Shown here one piece after another: positions 51,530 through 61,016 of a stretch of DNA of 64,000 nucleotides (positions are counted from its first letter, which is position 1; each line of letters begins with the position of its first letter). Below the pieces are notes generated by a model. The model searched no databases. It had not been told where the DNA came from and saw only the letters and a list, made by a program, of their open reading frames with translations. Location of the stretch: NCBI RefSeq assembly GCF_901472495.1, contig NZ_LR590469.1, positions 3,162,001-3,226,000 on the forward strand, written 5' to 3'. The stretch is from Yersinia enterocolitica subsp. enterocolitica (lineage in GTDB: Bacteria > Pseudomonadota > Gammaproteobacteria > Enterobacterales > Enterobacteriaceae). A program made the position numbers and the translations under genes.

Positions 51530-52209
51530 CTAAGGATTATCGGCCTCGGGCAGAGAAACAAGCAGCGCCTCGCTGATCAAGTTACTCATTTGCTTTTCGG
51601 TCACCATTTCCCCGCTGAAACCCGCGTTGAGCATAGCCTGAGTCGCCACCCGGGCGATGGCGGTTTTATTCATTTTGACGCCGCGCCGGCACTGCGGGTT
51701 GTTCCTGGTTAACGCGATTGCCATACCGGCAATAAACGCCAGCGCGGTTTCTTTACCAGCAAAAGGCCCCAGTTTTCTTCCGCTTGCCGTTGCTCCGGCA
51801 CTGGTGCAGCGCCTGGCGGCAGCGGCCAGTGAAAGCTATGCGCCTTAAGCCAGCCCTCCACTTCAGCCCTTAATAAATAACCGTCATGGCGAATATCTTT
51901 ATTAGTATTGGTATAACTAATATCCCAACAACTTAATAGGTTGCAATCCACTGCATCCCATAATGAGTTCTCATAATTAATTATTACCATTCCTATATCA
52001 TCAGTTTGAATAGAATAAGGCATTACCCCAACAATCAATGCCGCAGTTTCTTTTATTGTAATATTGATTCTGGATAGAAATGGCGTTAACCATTTTGGCA
52101 ATTTATCTTTAAGAATATTTTGATATTCTTCGTCACTGTCGCGCAGGTTAATCTGCAAAAGTTGTTCTATTTCAGTGCGGTTAAATCCGACGTAATCATA
52201 ACAATTCAT
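51530..52209 (-). pseudogene. P4-island gene of unknown function, split by a frameshift
   Basis: The 166-residue upstream frame (MNCYDYVGFNRTEIEQLL ... DGYLLRAEVEGWLKAHSFHW) ends in an implausible tail (WRLLPVWQSR). The other frame continues sensibly as KLGPFAGKETALAFIAGMA then MNKTAIARVATQAMLNAGFSGEMVTEKQMSNLISEALL to 51530. Gain of one A in the A4 run (plus-strand TTTT at 51773-51776) restores one protein of about 226 residues, a size common for this satellite gene. Function unknown. Sequencing error is an alternative. Confidence 0.6.
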
Positions 52210-52221
52210 GCTGTTAATACC

Positions 52222-52587
52222 TCAGAAGGGAAGTTCGTGATCATCCTCCTCATCGGGCCGGTGATTAAATTCGCTGGGTTTATAACTTTCAGGTATCCAT
52301 CCATCACAAGGCGCTCCATCCATTTTAGGGTTGGCCATCGCTGCCGAGAGCAGATCAAAATAGCAAAGTTTGGGGTCATCAAAGCTGGGGGGGCGGATCA
52401 TGCCGAGCGCGTCCTGAATCAATAACGGCGGTGTAACTGGCCTGGCATCAGTCAATTCTATTAGCAACCAGTTGGCTATCTGTGCCTGACTCATCGCGGG
52501 GTGGAGACACGAAATGCGCTCAATCAACTCCCTGATACTGATAAATTCCTGCTGCTTTGCCTTGAGCTTTTCCGCTGGATTTATCAT
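52222..52587 (-). CDS. Hypothetical P4-type satellite protein
   Basis: 121 residues, strong AGGAG ribosome site, 12 nt before the next gene. Text KLKAKQQEFISIRELIERISCLHPAMSQAQIANWLLIELTD resembles N-terminal regions of small satellite proteins that lie between int and alpA. The acidic tail is EEDDHELPF. Function not known. Confidence 0.6.
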   Translation of the reverse strand: MINPAEKLKAKQQEFISIRELIERISCLHPAMSQAQIANWLLIELTDARPVTPPLLIQDALGMIRPPSFDDPKLCYFDLLSAAMANPKMDGAPCDGWIPESYKPSEFNHRPDEEDDHELPF

Positions 52588-52635
52588 GAGATTACTCCTG
52601 TTATCTCTTTATAAGCCGCCGAATCTTAACCCTGC

Positions 52636-53850
52636 TTATCGTCGCTGACCAAAAGTGCCATGCAACACATTACCCCCTAGTTCAAGGCTATCCATATAAT
52701 CTGAATACCACTGCAACATCTCCTGTCGCCCATCGAGATATTGAGCATGGTTATACGTGCCACGAATTGAGTTTTTATCCACATGAGCAAGCTGAGTTTC
52801 AATCCATGCAGAGTTATAGCCTTGCTCGTGCAAGATAGTGCTCATGGTGTGGCGAAAACCATGTCCAGTTAACCGCCCTTTATAACCCAGCAGTTCAATC
52901 ACCTGATTGATGCTCTCTTTACTGATGGGTTTGCGGTGGTCATTACGGCCAATGAATACCAGCGGATAATGATGGGTCAGCGGGTGGAGTTGCTTAAACG
53001 CGGTAATAACTTGAATAGAAAGAGGAACAACATGGGGGCGTTTCATTTTCATGTGCTCAGGAGGGATGTGCCATAAGCCTTTATCGAGATCAAGATCCTC
53101 CCAACGGACAAAACGCAGTTCTTGGGTGCGAACACCGGTCAACATAATAATCCGAGTGGCAGTTTTAGTAATTATGCTGCCAGTATAGCCCGCTAAATCT
53201 CGTAAGAAATAAGGCAACTCTTGAGCTGTGAGGAAAGGTAAATGCTGTTTCTTATGGGTTTGCAAAGCACCGGCTAAATCCGGTGCCGGATTATATTCCG
53301 CGCGCCCGGTAATAATGGCATAACGAAATACTTCGCCGCAGCGCTGGCGTACTTTACGCATTTTCTCCAATGCGCCACGCTTTTCCATGCGTTTGAGCGT
53401 TTCCAGCAATTCCATTGGTTTAATATCAGCTATTGGGCGACGGCCAATAAAGGGGAAAATATCTTTTTCAAAGGTATCGATAATTTCTTCGCGATAACGC
53501 AATGACCAGCGATCGGCTTTATTTTTATGCCATTCCCGCGCCATTAATTCAAAGCTATTTTCCATCGCTATTTTTTGCGCCAATTTCTCAGCTTTTTTAG
53601 TCTCTCCGGGATCTGTTCCGGAGGCTAAAAGCTTCTTCGCCGTTTCTCGTTTTTGACGTGCATCGGCCAGCGATACATGGGGATAAACCCCAAAAGCAAT
53701 GCGCTTCTCTTTGCCGCCATAGCGGTATTTCATACGCCAGTATTTCGCCCCACTGGCCCTGACTTCGAGATATAACCCTCCCCCATCAGTCAACTTGTAG
53801 GATTTCTCTTTCTGCTTTGCAGTCTCTACCTGGCGGGCATTGAGTTTCAT
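52636..53850 (-). CDS. int: P4-type tyrosine integrase
   Basis: 404 residues. An N-terminal DUF4102 arm-binding domain (LNARQVETAKQKEKSYKLTDGGGLYLEV, GVYPHVSLADARQKRETAKKLL) precedes the catalytic domain. The catalytic Arg is in TGVRTQELRF, HxxR in GHGFRHTMSTIL, His in LAHVDKNSIRG and Tyr in TYNHAQYLDGRQEML. It is complete and probably active. It reads away from selC, with its start 164 nt from the selC 3' end and 6 nt from the 35-bp direct repeat, the typical tRNA-linked P4 integrase position. Confidence 0.93.
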   Translation of the reverse strand: MKLNARQVETAKQKEKSYKLTDGGGLYLEVRASGAKYWRMKYRYGGKEKRIAFGVYPHVSLADARQKRETAKKLLASGTDPGETKKAEKLAQKIAMENSFELMAREWHKNKADRWSLRYREEIIDTFEKDIFPFIGRRPIADIKPMELLETLKRMEKRGALEKMRKVRQRCGEVFRYAIITGRAEYNPAPDLAGALQTHKKQHLPFLTAQELPYFLRDLAGYTGSIITKTATRIIMLTGVRTQELRFVRWEDLDLDKGLWHIPPEHMKMKRPHVVPLSIQVITAFKQLHPLTHHYPLVFIGRNDHRKPISKESINQVIELLGYKGRLTGHGFRHTMSTILHEQGYNSAWIETQLAHVDKNSIRGTYNHAQYLDGRQEMLQWYSDYMDSLELGGNVLHGTFGQRR

Positions 53851-53856
53851 TTGGGG

Positions 53857-53891
53857 GCATCTCTAAAATGACAGTATTTTTATGCCCCCAA
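53857..53891 (+). repeat. Right copy of the 35-bp direct repeat, next to int
   Basis: Identical to 46389-46423. Here it is also part of an inverted repeat (GGGGGCAT at 53853-53860 facing ATGCCCCC at 53882-53889), the sort of sequence common upstream of P4-like int genes. Together the copies bound 7.5 kb holding all island genes. Confidence 0.8.
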
Positions 53892-54013
53892 TTATGCCCC
53901 CAGCACAGGGTAGAAACCAGTAGACCACGGTAGATTCAGACAGACTACTTTCGTTGCAACCATTGGAGTATAAAAGGATTTATTGACGAGAAGAGAAAGC
54001 AGGAGATAGGCTT

Positions 54014-54108
54014 TGGCGGAAGATCACAGGAGTCGAACCTGCCAAGGGCCGCTGGCGGCCCCATCTGGATTTGAAGTCCAGCCGCCCCACCGGGGACGAT
54101 GATCTTCC
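54014..54108 (-). tRNA. selC: tRNA-Sec (selenocysteine), anticodon TCA
   Basis: 95 nt with an encoded CCA end. It has the long 8-bp acceptor stem (GGAAGATC), a long extra arm (GGGCCGCCAGCGGCCC) and anticodon loop CTTCAAA giving TCA. The T-arm is GGTTCGACTCC. The sequence matches enterobacterial selC. It is a classic island integration target. Confidence 0.97.
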
Positions 54109-54237
54109 AGAGAAGATATGAGTGTAAGGCGGTGATTATAGCGTGTTTATTATATGGTGCTATTCATTCAATAGGCATGATGAATAAATCCCCTAATCAG
54201 GCGGAATCTAACGTCATCGTCTGCGGCTTACAAACGA

Positions 54238-55431
54238 CTAATAGCTGACCTCGCCATACTTATCACGATGCTCTTTTGGCGTGATCGAATAGCCTTTTTT
54301 GAAGACCGAATAGAAATATTGCAGCGATGGATAACCGCACATTTGAGATATTTCATTGATGGGTAATGAAGTTGCAGATAACAAATTGCGCGCCCGATCG
54401 AGCTTCTCTTCATGAATAACACCATGAATAGTCTGCCCAATATCATCTTTGAAGCGCTTTTCCAGATTTGAGCGCGACATCCCTACTGCATCCAGCACCT
54501 GTTCAACCTTAATCCCCTTGCAGGCGTGATGGCGGATATAGTGCATCGCCTGAATCACGGCCGGATCGCGTAATGACCGAAAATCTGTCGAACGCCGCGC
54601 CATCACTTTCACCGGAGGCACCAGAATACGCTGCAACGGCGCAGCTTCTTGTTGTTTCTGGCGCTGATTAAGGCGCTGATGCAATAACTTAGCCGCACGA
54701 TAGCCCATCTGCCGCGTCCCCTGCACCACCGACGAAAGTGCCACTCGCGATAAATAGCGGGTTAGTTCTTCATTATCAATACCAATCACACTCAATTTCT
54801 CTGGCACTGCAATGTCCAGATGCTCGCACACTTGCAATAAATGGCGCGCCCGCGCATCAGTGACAGCAATAATTCCCGTCTGATGTGGCAAAGTTTGCAC
54901 CCAGTCTGCCAGCCGATTTTGCGTGTATTGCCAGTTAGCGGGTGCAGTGGCCATCCCCTGATAGACCACTCCTTGATATTGCTCTGCCGCGACTAATTGC
55001 CGGAAGGCATACTCTCGCTCCTGCGCCCAGCGTTTATCACTACTGGCCGGCAAGCCATGAAAAGCAAAACGGTTTAAACCCTTCTCTTTCAGATGCATAA
55101 ATGCCGCCTCAACCAGAGCCGCGTTATCCGTTGCAATATAATCTACTGCCGGATAATCCTCTGGCTGATGGTAAGACCCCCCCACGCCGATAATTGGAAC
55201 ATCAACATTCGCCAGCAGTTGCTCTATCTGCCGATCATCAAAATCGGCAATAACACCATCGCCTAACCAATCCCTGATATTCTCAATGCGGCAGCGAAAA
55301 TCCTCTTCTATAAAGATATCCCAGTCGCACTGTGAGGCCTGCAAATATTCACCGACACCTTCCACCACTTGCCGGTCGTATACTTTGTTAGCATTAAATA
55401 ACAAGGTTATCCGGTAGCGTTTCTCAAACAT
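54238..55431 (-). CDS. xylR: XylR, xylose-responsive AraC-type activator
   Basis: 397 residues from the ATG at 55431 (AGGAG 8 nt upstream). The open frame continues 93 codons further, antisense to part of xylH, with no homology. The N-terminal two-thirds is a LacI-like xylose-binding domain (GYRAAKLLHQRL), and the C-terminal part is an AraC HTH (VEQVLDAVGMSRSNLEKRFKDDIGQTIHGVIHEEKLDRARNLL). It activates xylAB and xylFGHR. It is the last gene of xylFGHR, after a strong hairpin at 55469-55502. Confidence 0.95.
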   Translation of the reverse strand: MFEKRYRITLLFNANKVYDRQVVEGVGEYLQASQCDWDIFIEEDFRCRIENIRDWLGDGVIADFDDRQIEQLLANVDVPIIGVGGSYHQPEDYPAVDYIATDNAALVEAAFMHLKEKGLNRFAFHGLPASSDKRWAQEREYAFRQLVAAEQYQGVVYQGMATAPANWQYTQNRLADWVQTLPHQTGIIAVTDARARHLLQVCEHLDIAVPEKLSVIGIDNEELTRYLSRVALSSVVQGTRQMGYRAAKLLHQRLNQRQKQQEAAPLQRILVPPVKVMARRSTDFRSLRDPAVIQAMHYIRHHACKGIKVEQVLDAVGMSRSNLEKRFKDDIGQTIHGVIHEEKLDRARNLLSATSLPINEISQMCGYPSLQYFYSVFKKGYSITPKEHRDKYGEVSY

Positions 55432-55468
55432 GGGAATAGCTCCTGAAATAGGTGGGGGAATAACAGAC

Positions 55469-55502
55469 AAAGAGATCAATGCAGTATGGCATTGATCTCT
55501 TT
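55469..55502 (-). terminator. Strong hairpin between xylH and xylR
   Basis: A perfect 14-bp stem AAAGAGATCAATGC / GCATTGATCTCTTT with a 6-nt loop and T-rich flanks on both strands. It probably dampens readthrough from xylFGH into xylR, or stabilises the upstream mRNA. Confidence 0.8.
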
Positions 55503-55514
55503 TTGAAGATGGGA

Positions 55515-56699
55515 TCAGACCCGGCGTTTGGTGGCAGAATCCATCCACACTGCCAACAGCAAAATTGCACCTTTGACAATGTACTGCCAGAATGTCGGCA
55601 CATCCAGCATGCTCATCCCATTGTCGAGAGAAGCCATGATAAATGCCCCCATAACGGCTCCCGCCACACTCCCGATCCCACCCGCCAGGCTGGTGCCACC
55701 AATGACACAAGCGGCAATCGCATCCAGTTCAGCAATATTACCGGCTGAAGGTGAGCCAGCCCCAAGGCGTGAACTGAGAATCAAACCTGCCATGGCAACC
55801 ATCAACCCGTTGATCGCAAATACCGCCAGTTTGGTGCGTTCCACATTCACCCCAGACAAGCGCGCGGCATCGATATTGCCGCCAATAGCATAGATCCGGC
55901 GGCCAAATGCGGTGCGGGTGGCCATAAAAATACCCGCCAACATCAATGCCGTGAGAATCAATACCGGTGTAGGGACGCCCCGATAATCATTCAGTAAATA
56001 TATGGCACCAAGAACGATAACTGCGGTAATAGTTTGGCGAGTAACATCACCTTGTGGCGCGGCAACAGGCAAGCCCAGCCGGATACGATGGCTACGTCGA
56101 CGCCACTGCCAGACAACAAATAACATCAGGCCAATTGCGCCAATGCCAAAGCCAAGGCCGTTTGGCAGATAACTTTGACCAATCTGCGACATGGCATTAC
56201 TGGTAGGTGAAACGGTCGTGCCGTTGGTAATGCCGATTAAAATGCCACGGAAAGCCAACATCCCCGCCAATGTGACAATAAACGAAGGCACTTTGCGATA
56301 AGCAACCCACCAACCATTCCACGCGCCAAGCACCAGCCCCAATCCCAGAGTGACTACAATGGTCAGAGGGAGCGGCCAACCGAGCCACACATCAAAAATG
56401 GCTGCCGCACCGCCCAATAACCCCATCATCGAGCCAACAGACAAATCAATTTCGGCCGAAATAATGACAAACACCATCCCCACCGCCAAAATGCCGGTGA
56501 TCGCCGTTTGTCGCAGTAGATTCGAGATATTCCTGGCGCTGAGATAGGCCCCTTCGGTGGTAAAAGTGAAAAACAGCATAATCACGGCAATAGCCGCCAA
56601 CATGACAAAAACTTGTAAATTAACCGATTTTAGTCGGAATAATGGCTTTTTATCGCCATTTTCGGGTGTGTTCACTTCAGTTTGATTAGCTTGCGACAT
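55515..56699 (-). CDS. xylH: XylH, D-xylose ABC transporter permease
   Basis: 394 residues from the ATG at 56699 (AGGAG 8 nt upstream). A GTG three codons earlier is less likely. It is a ribose/xylose-type permease with about ten helices and conserved ILAVGMVFVIISAEIDLSVGSMMGLLGG, RRIYAIGGN and AGSPSAGNIAELDAIAACVIGGTSLAGG. It forms the channel of XylFGH. Its start overlaps the xylG 3' end by 14 nt. Confidence 0.96.
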   Translation of the reverse strand: MSQANQTEVNTPENGDKKPLFRLKSVNLQVFVMLAAIAVIMLFFTFTTEGAYLSARNISNLLRQTAITGILAVGMVFVIISAEIDLSVGSMMGLLGGAAAIFDVWLGWPLPLTIVVTLGLGLVLGAWNGWWVAYRKVPSFIVTLAGMLAFRGILIGITNGTTVSPTSNAMSQIGQSYLPNGLGFGIGAIGLMLFVVWQWRRRSHRIRLGLPVAAPQGDVTRQTITAVIVLGAIYLLNDYRGVPTPVLILTALMLAGIFMATRTAFGRRIYAIGGNIDAARLSGVNVERTKLAVFAINGLMVAMAGLILSSRLGAGSPSAGNIAELDAIAACVIGGTSLAGGIGSVAGAVMGAFIMASLDNGMSMLDVPTFWQYIVKGAILLLAVWMDSATKRRV

Positions 56700-58218
56700 G
56701 GGTTTCACTCCTGAGTGCGGCTTCCATGACCTTCTCTTGCGTCAGATTATGGTTAATGAGATCGGCTTTGATGCGCCCTTGATGCATGACCAGCACCCGA
56801 TCACTTAATCCCAATACCTCAGGTAGTTCAGAGGAAATCACAATGACCGCAATCCCCTGCTGAACTAATTGATTGATAAGTTTATAAATTTCATATTTTG
56901 CACCAATGTCGATACCGCGCGTCGGTTCATCGAGAATCAAAATTCGTGGGTTCAGTAGCAAGCATTTGGCAAGAATGGCTTTTTGCTGATTACCCCCACT
57001 GAGTCGGGCAATGGCCAGCTCAGAAGAGGAAGTTTTCACCTTTAACCTGGCAAGTGATTGCACAATAATTGATTGTTCTTTGGCGTCATCCAGCATGCTG
57101 AAAGAGCCGGTGAAGTCATCTAGCGCAGCCAGTGTGATATTAGCCCCCACACCCATAACCGGTACGATGCCGTCTTTCTTACGATCTTCTGGCACCATGG
57201 CAATCCCAAGTTTCATGGCTTGTTGGCAATTACTGATGGTCACAGCTTTACCATCAATAAATATCTCGCCTTGCCAGCGACCAAAGTAAACACCGAATAA
57301 GCATTGCACTGTTTCTGTTCGGCCAGACCCCACTAGCCCAGCGACACCTAATATCTCCCCGCGTTTTAAAGAGAAAGAGACATCATCCACTCGCCGGATA
57401 TGGCGGTTTACCGGGTGCCAGGCACAGATATTTTCCACTCGCAGAATTTCCTCACCAATGTGGTGGGCTTCGTGTGGATAGAGTTCTTTCAGTTCACGGC
57501 CAACCATCATGGCGATGATGTCATCTTCACTCATGGTCGCCGCAGAGCGAGTGCCGATATGGTGGCCATCGCGGATCACACAGATATGATCTGATATCGC
57601 TTTCACTTCATTCAATTTATGCGAGATATAGATACAGGCAATGCCGTGATTGCGTAGATCACGGATAATATCCAGCAAAATAGCCGTTTCGCTTTCGGTT
57701 AAAGAAGCGGTCGGTTCATCCAGTACCAGCAACCGAACTTGTTTGTTCAGCGCTTTGGCAATTTCCACCAATTGCTGCTGCCCAAGCCCCAATTCCCCCA
57801 CTGGGGTATGAGGGTCTACCACCAGTTTGACCTGGGCCAGCATTCGTTGGCAGCGCAGGTACATAGCGTCGTAATCCATAATGCCAAAACGCCCCCATTC
57901 GGAGCCGAGAAACATATTTTCCAGCACCGACATTTGCTTCACCAATGCTAATTCTTGATGAATTATCGCGATGCCTTTTTGTTCGGTTTCACGAATATTT
58001 TTTGCCTGAAGTATCTCACCTGAGAAAATTATTCCCCCCTGATAGGAACCTGCGGGGTAAATACCACATAACACTTTCATTAATGTGGACTTTCCAGAGC
58101 CATTTTCGCCACATAAAGATAATACTTGCCCGGCTTCCAATGTCAGGCTGATATTATCCACCGCCTTAACGACACCGAACTGCTTGGTAATTTCTTTCAT
58201 TTCTAGCAGGTAGGGCAT
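56686..58218 (-). CDS. xylG: XylG, D-xylose ABC transporter ATPase
   Basis: 510 residues from the ATG at 58218 (GGAGGG upstream). Two ABC cassettes in tandem. The first has GENGSGKSTLMK, LGLGQQQLVEIAKAL and LLVLDEPTASL. The second has GLVGSGRTETVQ (degenerate Walker A), LSGGNQQKAILAKCL and ILILDEPTRGID. This is typical of sugar ABC importers of the CUT2 class. Confidence 0.96.
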   Translation of the reverse strand: MPYLLEMKEITKQFGVVKAVDNISLTLEAGQVLSLCGENGSGKSTLMKVLCGIYPAGSYQGGIIFSGEILQAKNIRETEQKGIAIIHQELALVKQMSVLENMFLGSEWGRFGIMDYDAMYLRCQRMLAQVKLVVDPHTPVGELGLGQQQLVEIAKALNKQVRLLVLDEPTASLTESETAILLDIIRDLRNHGIACIYISHKLNEVKAISDHICVIRDGHHIGTRSAATMSEDDIIAMMVGRELKELYPHEAHHIGEEILRVENICAWHPVNRHIRRVDDVSFSLKRGEILGVAGLVGSGRTETVQCLFGVYFGRWQGEIFIDGKAVTISNCQQAMKLGIAMVPEDRKKDGIVPVMGVGANITLAALDDFTGSFSMLDDAKEQSIIVQSLARLKVKTSSSELAIARLSGGNQQKAILAKCLLLNPRILILDEPTRGIDIGAKYEIYKLINQLVQQGIAVIVISSELPEVLGLSDRVLVMHQGRIKADLINHNLTQEKVMEAALRSETHVAS

Positions 58219-58310
58219 AATTCCCTCCATATATCTTTTATGCCAGGGGTTGCCAGCATGATTAGCTACAACTCCAATGACTCCTGATATATTCAGTAAC
58301 GAAAAAATAA

Positions 58311-59306
58311 TTAGTAAATGTCCGATTTCTTGTGGAATCCATCTGCGATGATTGTGCTATCGATATTATTTTTATCTACCTGAATCGGTGTTAACAAATA
58401 AGCAGGAACATCTTTTATACCGTTATTTAATTTACTATTTGCTTTTGGTTCCTCGCCTTTACCCAAACTTACCGCAATTTCCGCAGCATCGTTGGCTAAT
58501 TTACTGATTGGCTTATATACCGTCATAGTTTGGGTGCCAGCAACAATACGCTTTATTGCCGCTAAATCAGCATCCTGTCCAGAAATAGCCACTTTACCCG
58601 CCAAACCTTGTGCTGCTAACGCCTGAATAGCCCCACCGGCGGTGGCATCATTAGACGCCACGACAGCATCAATTTTGTTATTGTTAGCTGTTAGCGCATT
58701 TTCCATGATTTTTAAGGCATTTTCTGGTAACCAGGCATCAACCCACTGATCACCGACAATTTTTATTTTCCCTTCTTTTATCAATGGATTAAGCACTGTC
58801 ATCTGCCCCTGACGGAACAGCTTGGCATTATTGTCTACCGGCGAACCGCCCATCAGGAAATAATTACCTTGTGGCACGCGTTCAACCAGACTTTTAGCTT
58901 GTAATTCACCTACTTTTTCATTATCGAAAGAGATATAAAAGTCAATGTCAGCATTATTTATCATACGGTCATAAGCTAATACTTTTATTCCTTCCCGTTT
59001 TGCTTCGGCGATTACATTACTTAATACTTGCCCGTTATAAGGAATAATAACCAAGACATCGACACCACGGTTAATCATATTCTCAATCTGCGACATTTGA
59101 GTTTCTTCATTGCCATTCGCTGATTGAACAAATACTTTAGCGCCGAGAGACTCAGCCTTGTTAACAAAAATATCGCGGTCTTTCTGCCAACGTTCAAGGC
59201 GAAGATCGTCTATTGCCATACCGATTTTAATTTCTTTACTGAATCCGGGCTGGCTAAACATGACCAGTGCGGCACATGCGGAGAGTAAAATGTTCTTAAA
59301 TTTCAT
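58311..59306 (-). CDS. xylF: XylF, periplasmic D-xylose-binding protein
   Basis: 331 residues. It has a signal peptide (KNILLSACAALVMFSQPGFS, then KEIKIGMAID). CUT2 binding-protein motifs are INRGVDVLVIIPYNGQ and VASNDATAGGAIQAL. It delivers xylose to XylGH. It is the first gene of xylFGHR, divergent from xylA. Confidence 0.96.
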   Translation of the reverse strand: MKFKNILLSACAALVMFSQPGFSKEIKIGMAIDDLRLERWQKDRDIFVNKAESLGAKVFVQSANGNEETQMSQIENMINRGVDVLVIIPYNGQVLSNVIAEAKREGIKVLAYDRMINNADIDFYISFDNEKVGELQAKSLVERVPQGNYFLMGGSPVDNNAKLFRQGQMTVLNPLIKEGKIKIVGDQWVDAWLPENALKIMENALTANNNKIDAVVASNDATAGGAIQALAAQGLAGKVAISGQDADLAAIKRIVAGTQTMTVYKPISKLANDAAEIAVSLGKGEEPKANSKLNNGIKDVPAYLLTPIQVDKNNIDSTIIADGFHKKSDIY

Positions 59307-59684
59307 CTTTCGGTACCTTTCTTATTGTGCAAGCAGGGTAAGAGAAACGGTAAACATCAACTGCAATAGGGATTGTTGTCGCTTATTTGCACATCGGCAA
59401 TTACAGATTTTCGTCCGCCAATTATGTTTTTTGGTTTAATGTTAATTTTATGATAACGATCATGTTTTCTTTCCTGCAAAATGCATAATTCCAGTAAGAG
59501 ATGTTATCCAGACAATGAATACCAGTGATTCTTTATAATTAATTGGGTATTTATGAGATCTACACCACAATTAATAATTCTCTGAATTTAAGTGTGAAAT
59601 AACGTAATTGAGAGAATAACAAACAACTCCGAAGATAAAAGCTCACCAGCCCGATAATGCGGGTCAGCTTCCAAGGAGTATTGC
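59307..59684. promoter_or_regulatory. Divergent xylF-xylA promoter region
   Basis: 378 nt, AT-rich, controlling both xyl operons. It contains the candidate XylR site at 59596-59620 on the xylA side. A second XylR site for xylF is expected, but I could not place it confidently. A clear CRP site was not identified. Confidence 0.6.
59596..59620 (+). promoter_or_regulatory. Candidate XylR operator of xylA
   Basis: It reads GAAATAACGTAATTGAG then AGAATAAC, very close to the remembered E. coli xylA operator (GAAATAACATAATTGAG). It lies 65-90 nt before the xylA start. Confidence 0.65.
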
Positions 59685-61004
59685 ATGTCATCTTATTTTG
59701 ATAAATTAGAACAAGTGCGTTACGAAGGCAGCCAGAGCTCTAACCCACTGGCATTTCATCACTACAATCCGGATGAAATTATCCTTGGTAAGCGAATGGC
59801 CGATCACCTAAGGTTCGCTGCCTGCTACTGGCATACCTTCTGCTGGGGCGGGGCGGATATGTTTGGCAGCAATGCCTTTGAGCGCCCGTGGCAACAATCG
59901 GGAGATGCATTGGCTTTGGCAAAACGTAAAGCTGATGTGGCTTTTGAATTCTTCCATAAACTGAATGTGCCTTATTACTGCTTCCACGATGTGGATGTTT
60001 CTCCAGAAGGCGCATCATTAAAAGAATATCTCAATAATTTTGCCGTTATGACCGATGTATTGGCCGAAAAACAAGCCAGTAGTGGCGTAAAATTATTGTG
60101 GGGTACAGCCAACTGCTTCACCCACCCGCGCTACGGTGCCGGGGCGGCCACTAACCCAGACCCAGAAGTTTTTAGCTGGGCTGCCACTCAAGTCTTTACC
60201 GCCATGAATGCCACCCAAAAACTTGGCGGTGAGAACTATGTTTTGTGGGGCGGGCGCGAAGGTTATGAAACACTGTTAAATACCGATTTACGGCAGGAAC
60301 GTGAGCAAATTGGCCGCTTTATGCAAATGGTGGTCGAACATAAACACAAGACGGGCTTCCAGGGCACATTGTTGATCGAGCCAAAACCACAAGAGCCGAC
60401 TAAGCATCAGTATGATTATGATGTTGCTACAGTTTATGGTTTCCTCAAGCAGTTTGGGCTAGAAAAAGAGATTAAAGTTAACATTGAAGCTAACCATGCC
60501 ACTTTGGCTGGACACTCTTTCCATCATGAGATTGCCAGTGCGATTGCATTAGGTATTTTCGGTTCGGTGGATGCTAACCGTGGCGATCCACAATTAGGTT
60601 GGGATACCGACCAGTTCCCGAACAGTGTGGAAGAAAATGCGCTGGTGATGTTTGAAATCCTCAAAGCCGGTGGCTTTACTACCGGTGGGCTGAATTTTGA
60701 TGCCAAAGTACGCCGCCAAAGTACCGATAAATATGACCTGTTCTATGGCCATATCGGCGCAATGGACACCATGGCGTTAGCCCTGAAGATTGCAGCAAAA
60801 ATGATTGAAGATGGTCAATTAGATAAGCAAGTTGCTGAACGTTATGCCGGTTGGAGTAGCGATTTGGGGCAACAAATCCTAAAAGGTAAAATGTCGCTGG
60901 AAGATTTAGCGTCCTATGCCGAGCAACATAATCTGAACCCACATCACCAAAGCGGGCATCAAGAACTGCTGGAAAATAGGGTTAACCGCTATATCTTCGG
61001 CTGA
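59685..61004 (+). CDS. xylA: XylA, xylose isomerase
   Basis: 439 residues, matching class II xylose isomerases. Active-site segments are FCWGGADMFG, YCFHDVDVSPEG, WGGREGYETLLNTD, LLIEPKPQEPTKHQYDYD, NIEANHATLAGHSFHHE, SVDANRGDPQLGWDTDQFP and GGLNFDAKVRRQS, including the metal-binding Glu, His and Asp residues. It converts D-xylose to D-xylulose. AAGGAG ribosome site. It leads xylAB. Confidence 0.98.
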   Translation: MSSYFDKLEQVRYEGSQSSNPLAFHHYNPDEIILGKRMADHLRFAACYWHTFCWGGADMFGSNAFERPWQQSGDALALAKRKADVAFEFFHKLNVPYYCFHDVDVSPEGASLKEYLNNFAVMTDVLAEKQASSGVKLLWGTANCFTHPRYGAGAATNPDPEVFSWAATQVFTAMNATQKLGGENYVLWGGREGYETLLNTDLRQEREQIGRFMQMVVEHKHKTGFQGTLLIEPKPQEPTKHQYDYDVATVYGFLKQFGLEKEIKVNIEANHATLAGHSFHHEIASAIALGIFGSVDANRGDPQLGWDTDQFPNSVEENALVMFEILKAGGFTTGGLNFDAKVRRQSTDKYDLFYGHIGAMDTMALALKIAAKMIEDGQLDKQVAERYAGWSSDLGQQILKGKMSLEDLASYAEQHNLNPHHQSGHQELLENRVNRYIFG

Positions 61005-61016
61005 TAAACCCCGAGG

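Noticed and set aside
54014..54108. A duplicated selC 3' end as attL near 45.5-46.6 kb
   Set aside because: I looked for the terminal selC bases (GATCTTCCGCCA in either orientation) in the left border region and did not find them by eye.
55432..55710. N-terminal extension of xylR by 93 codons
   Set aside because: It is antisense-frame text within xylH and the terminator region. The E. coli start and the AGGAG site support the ATG at 55431.
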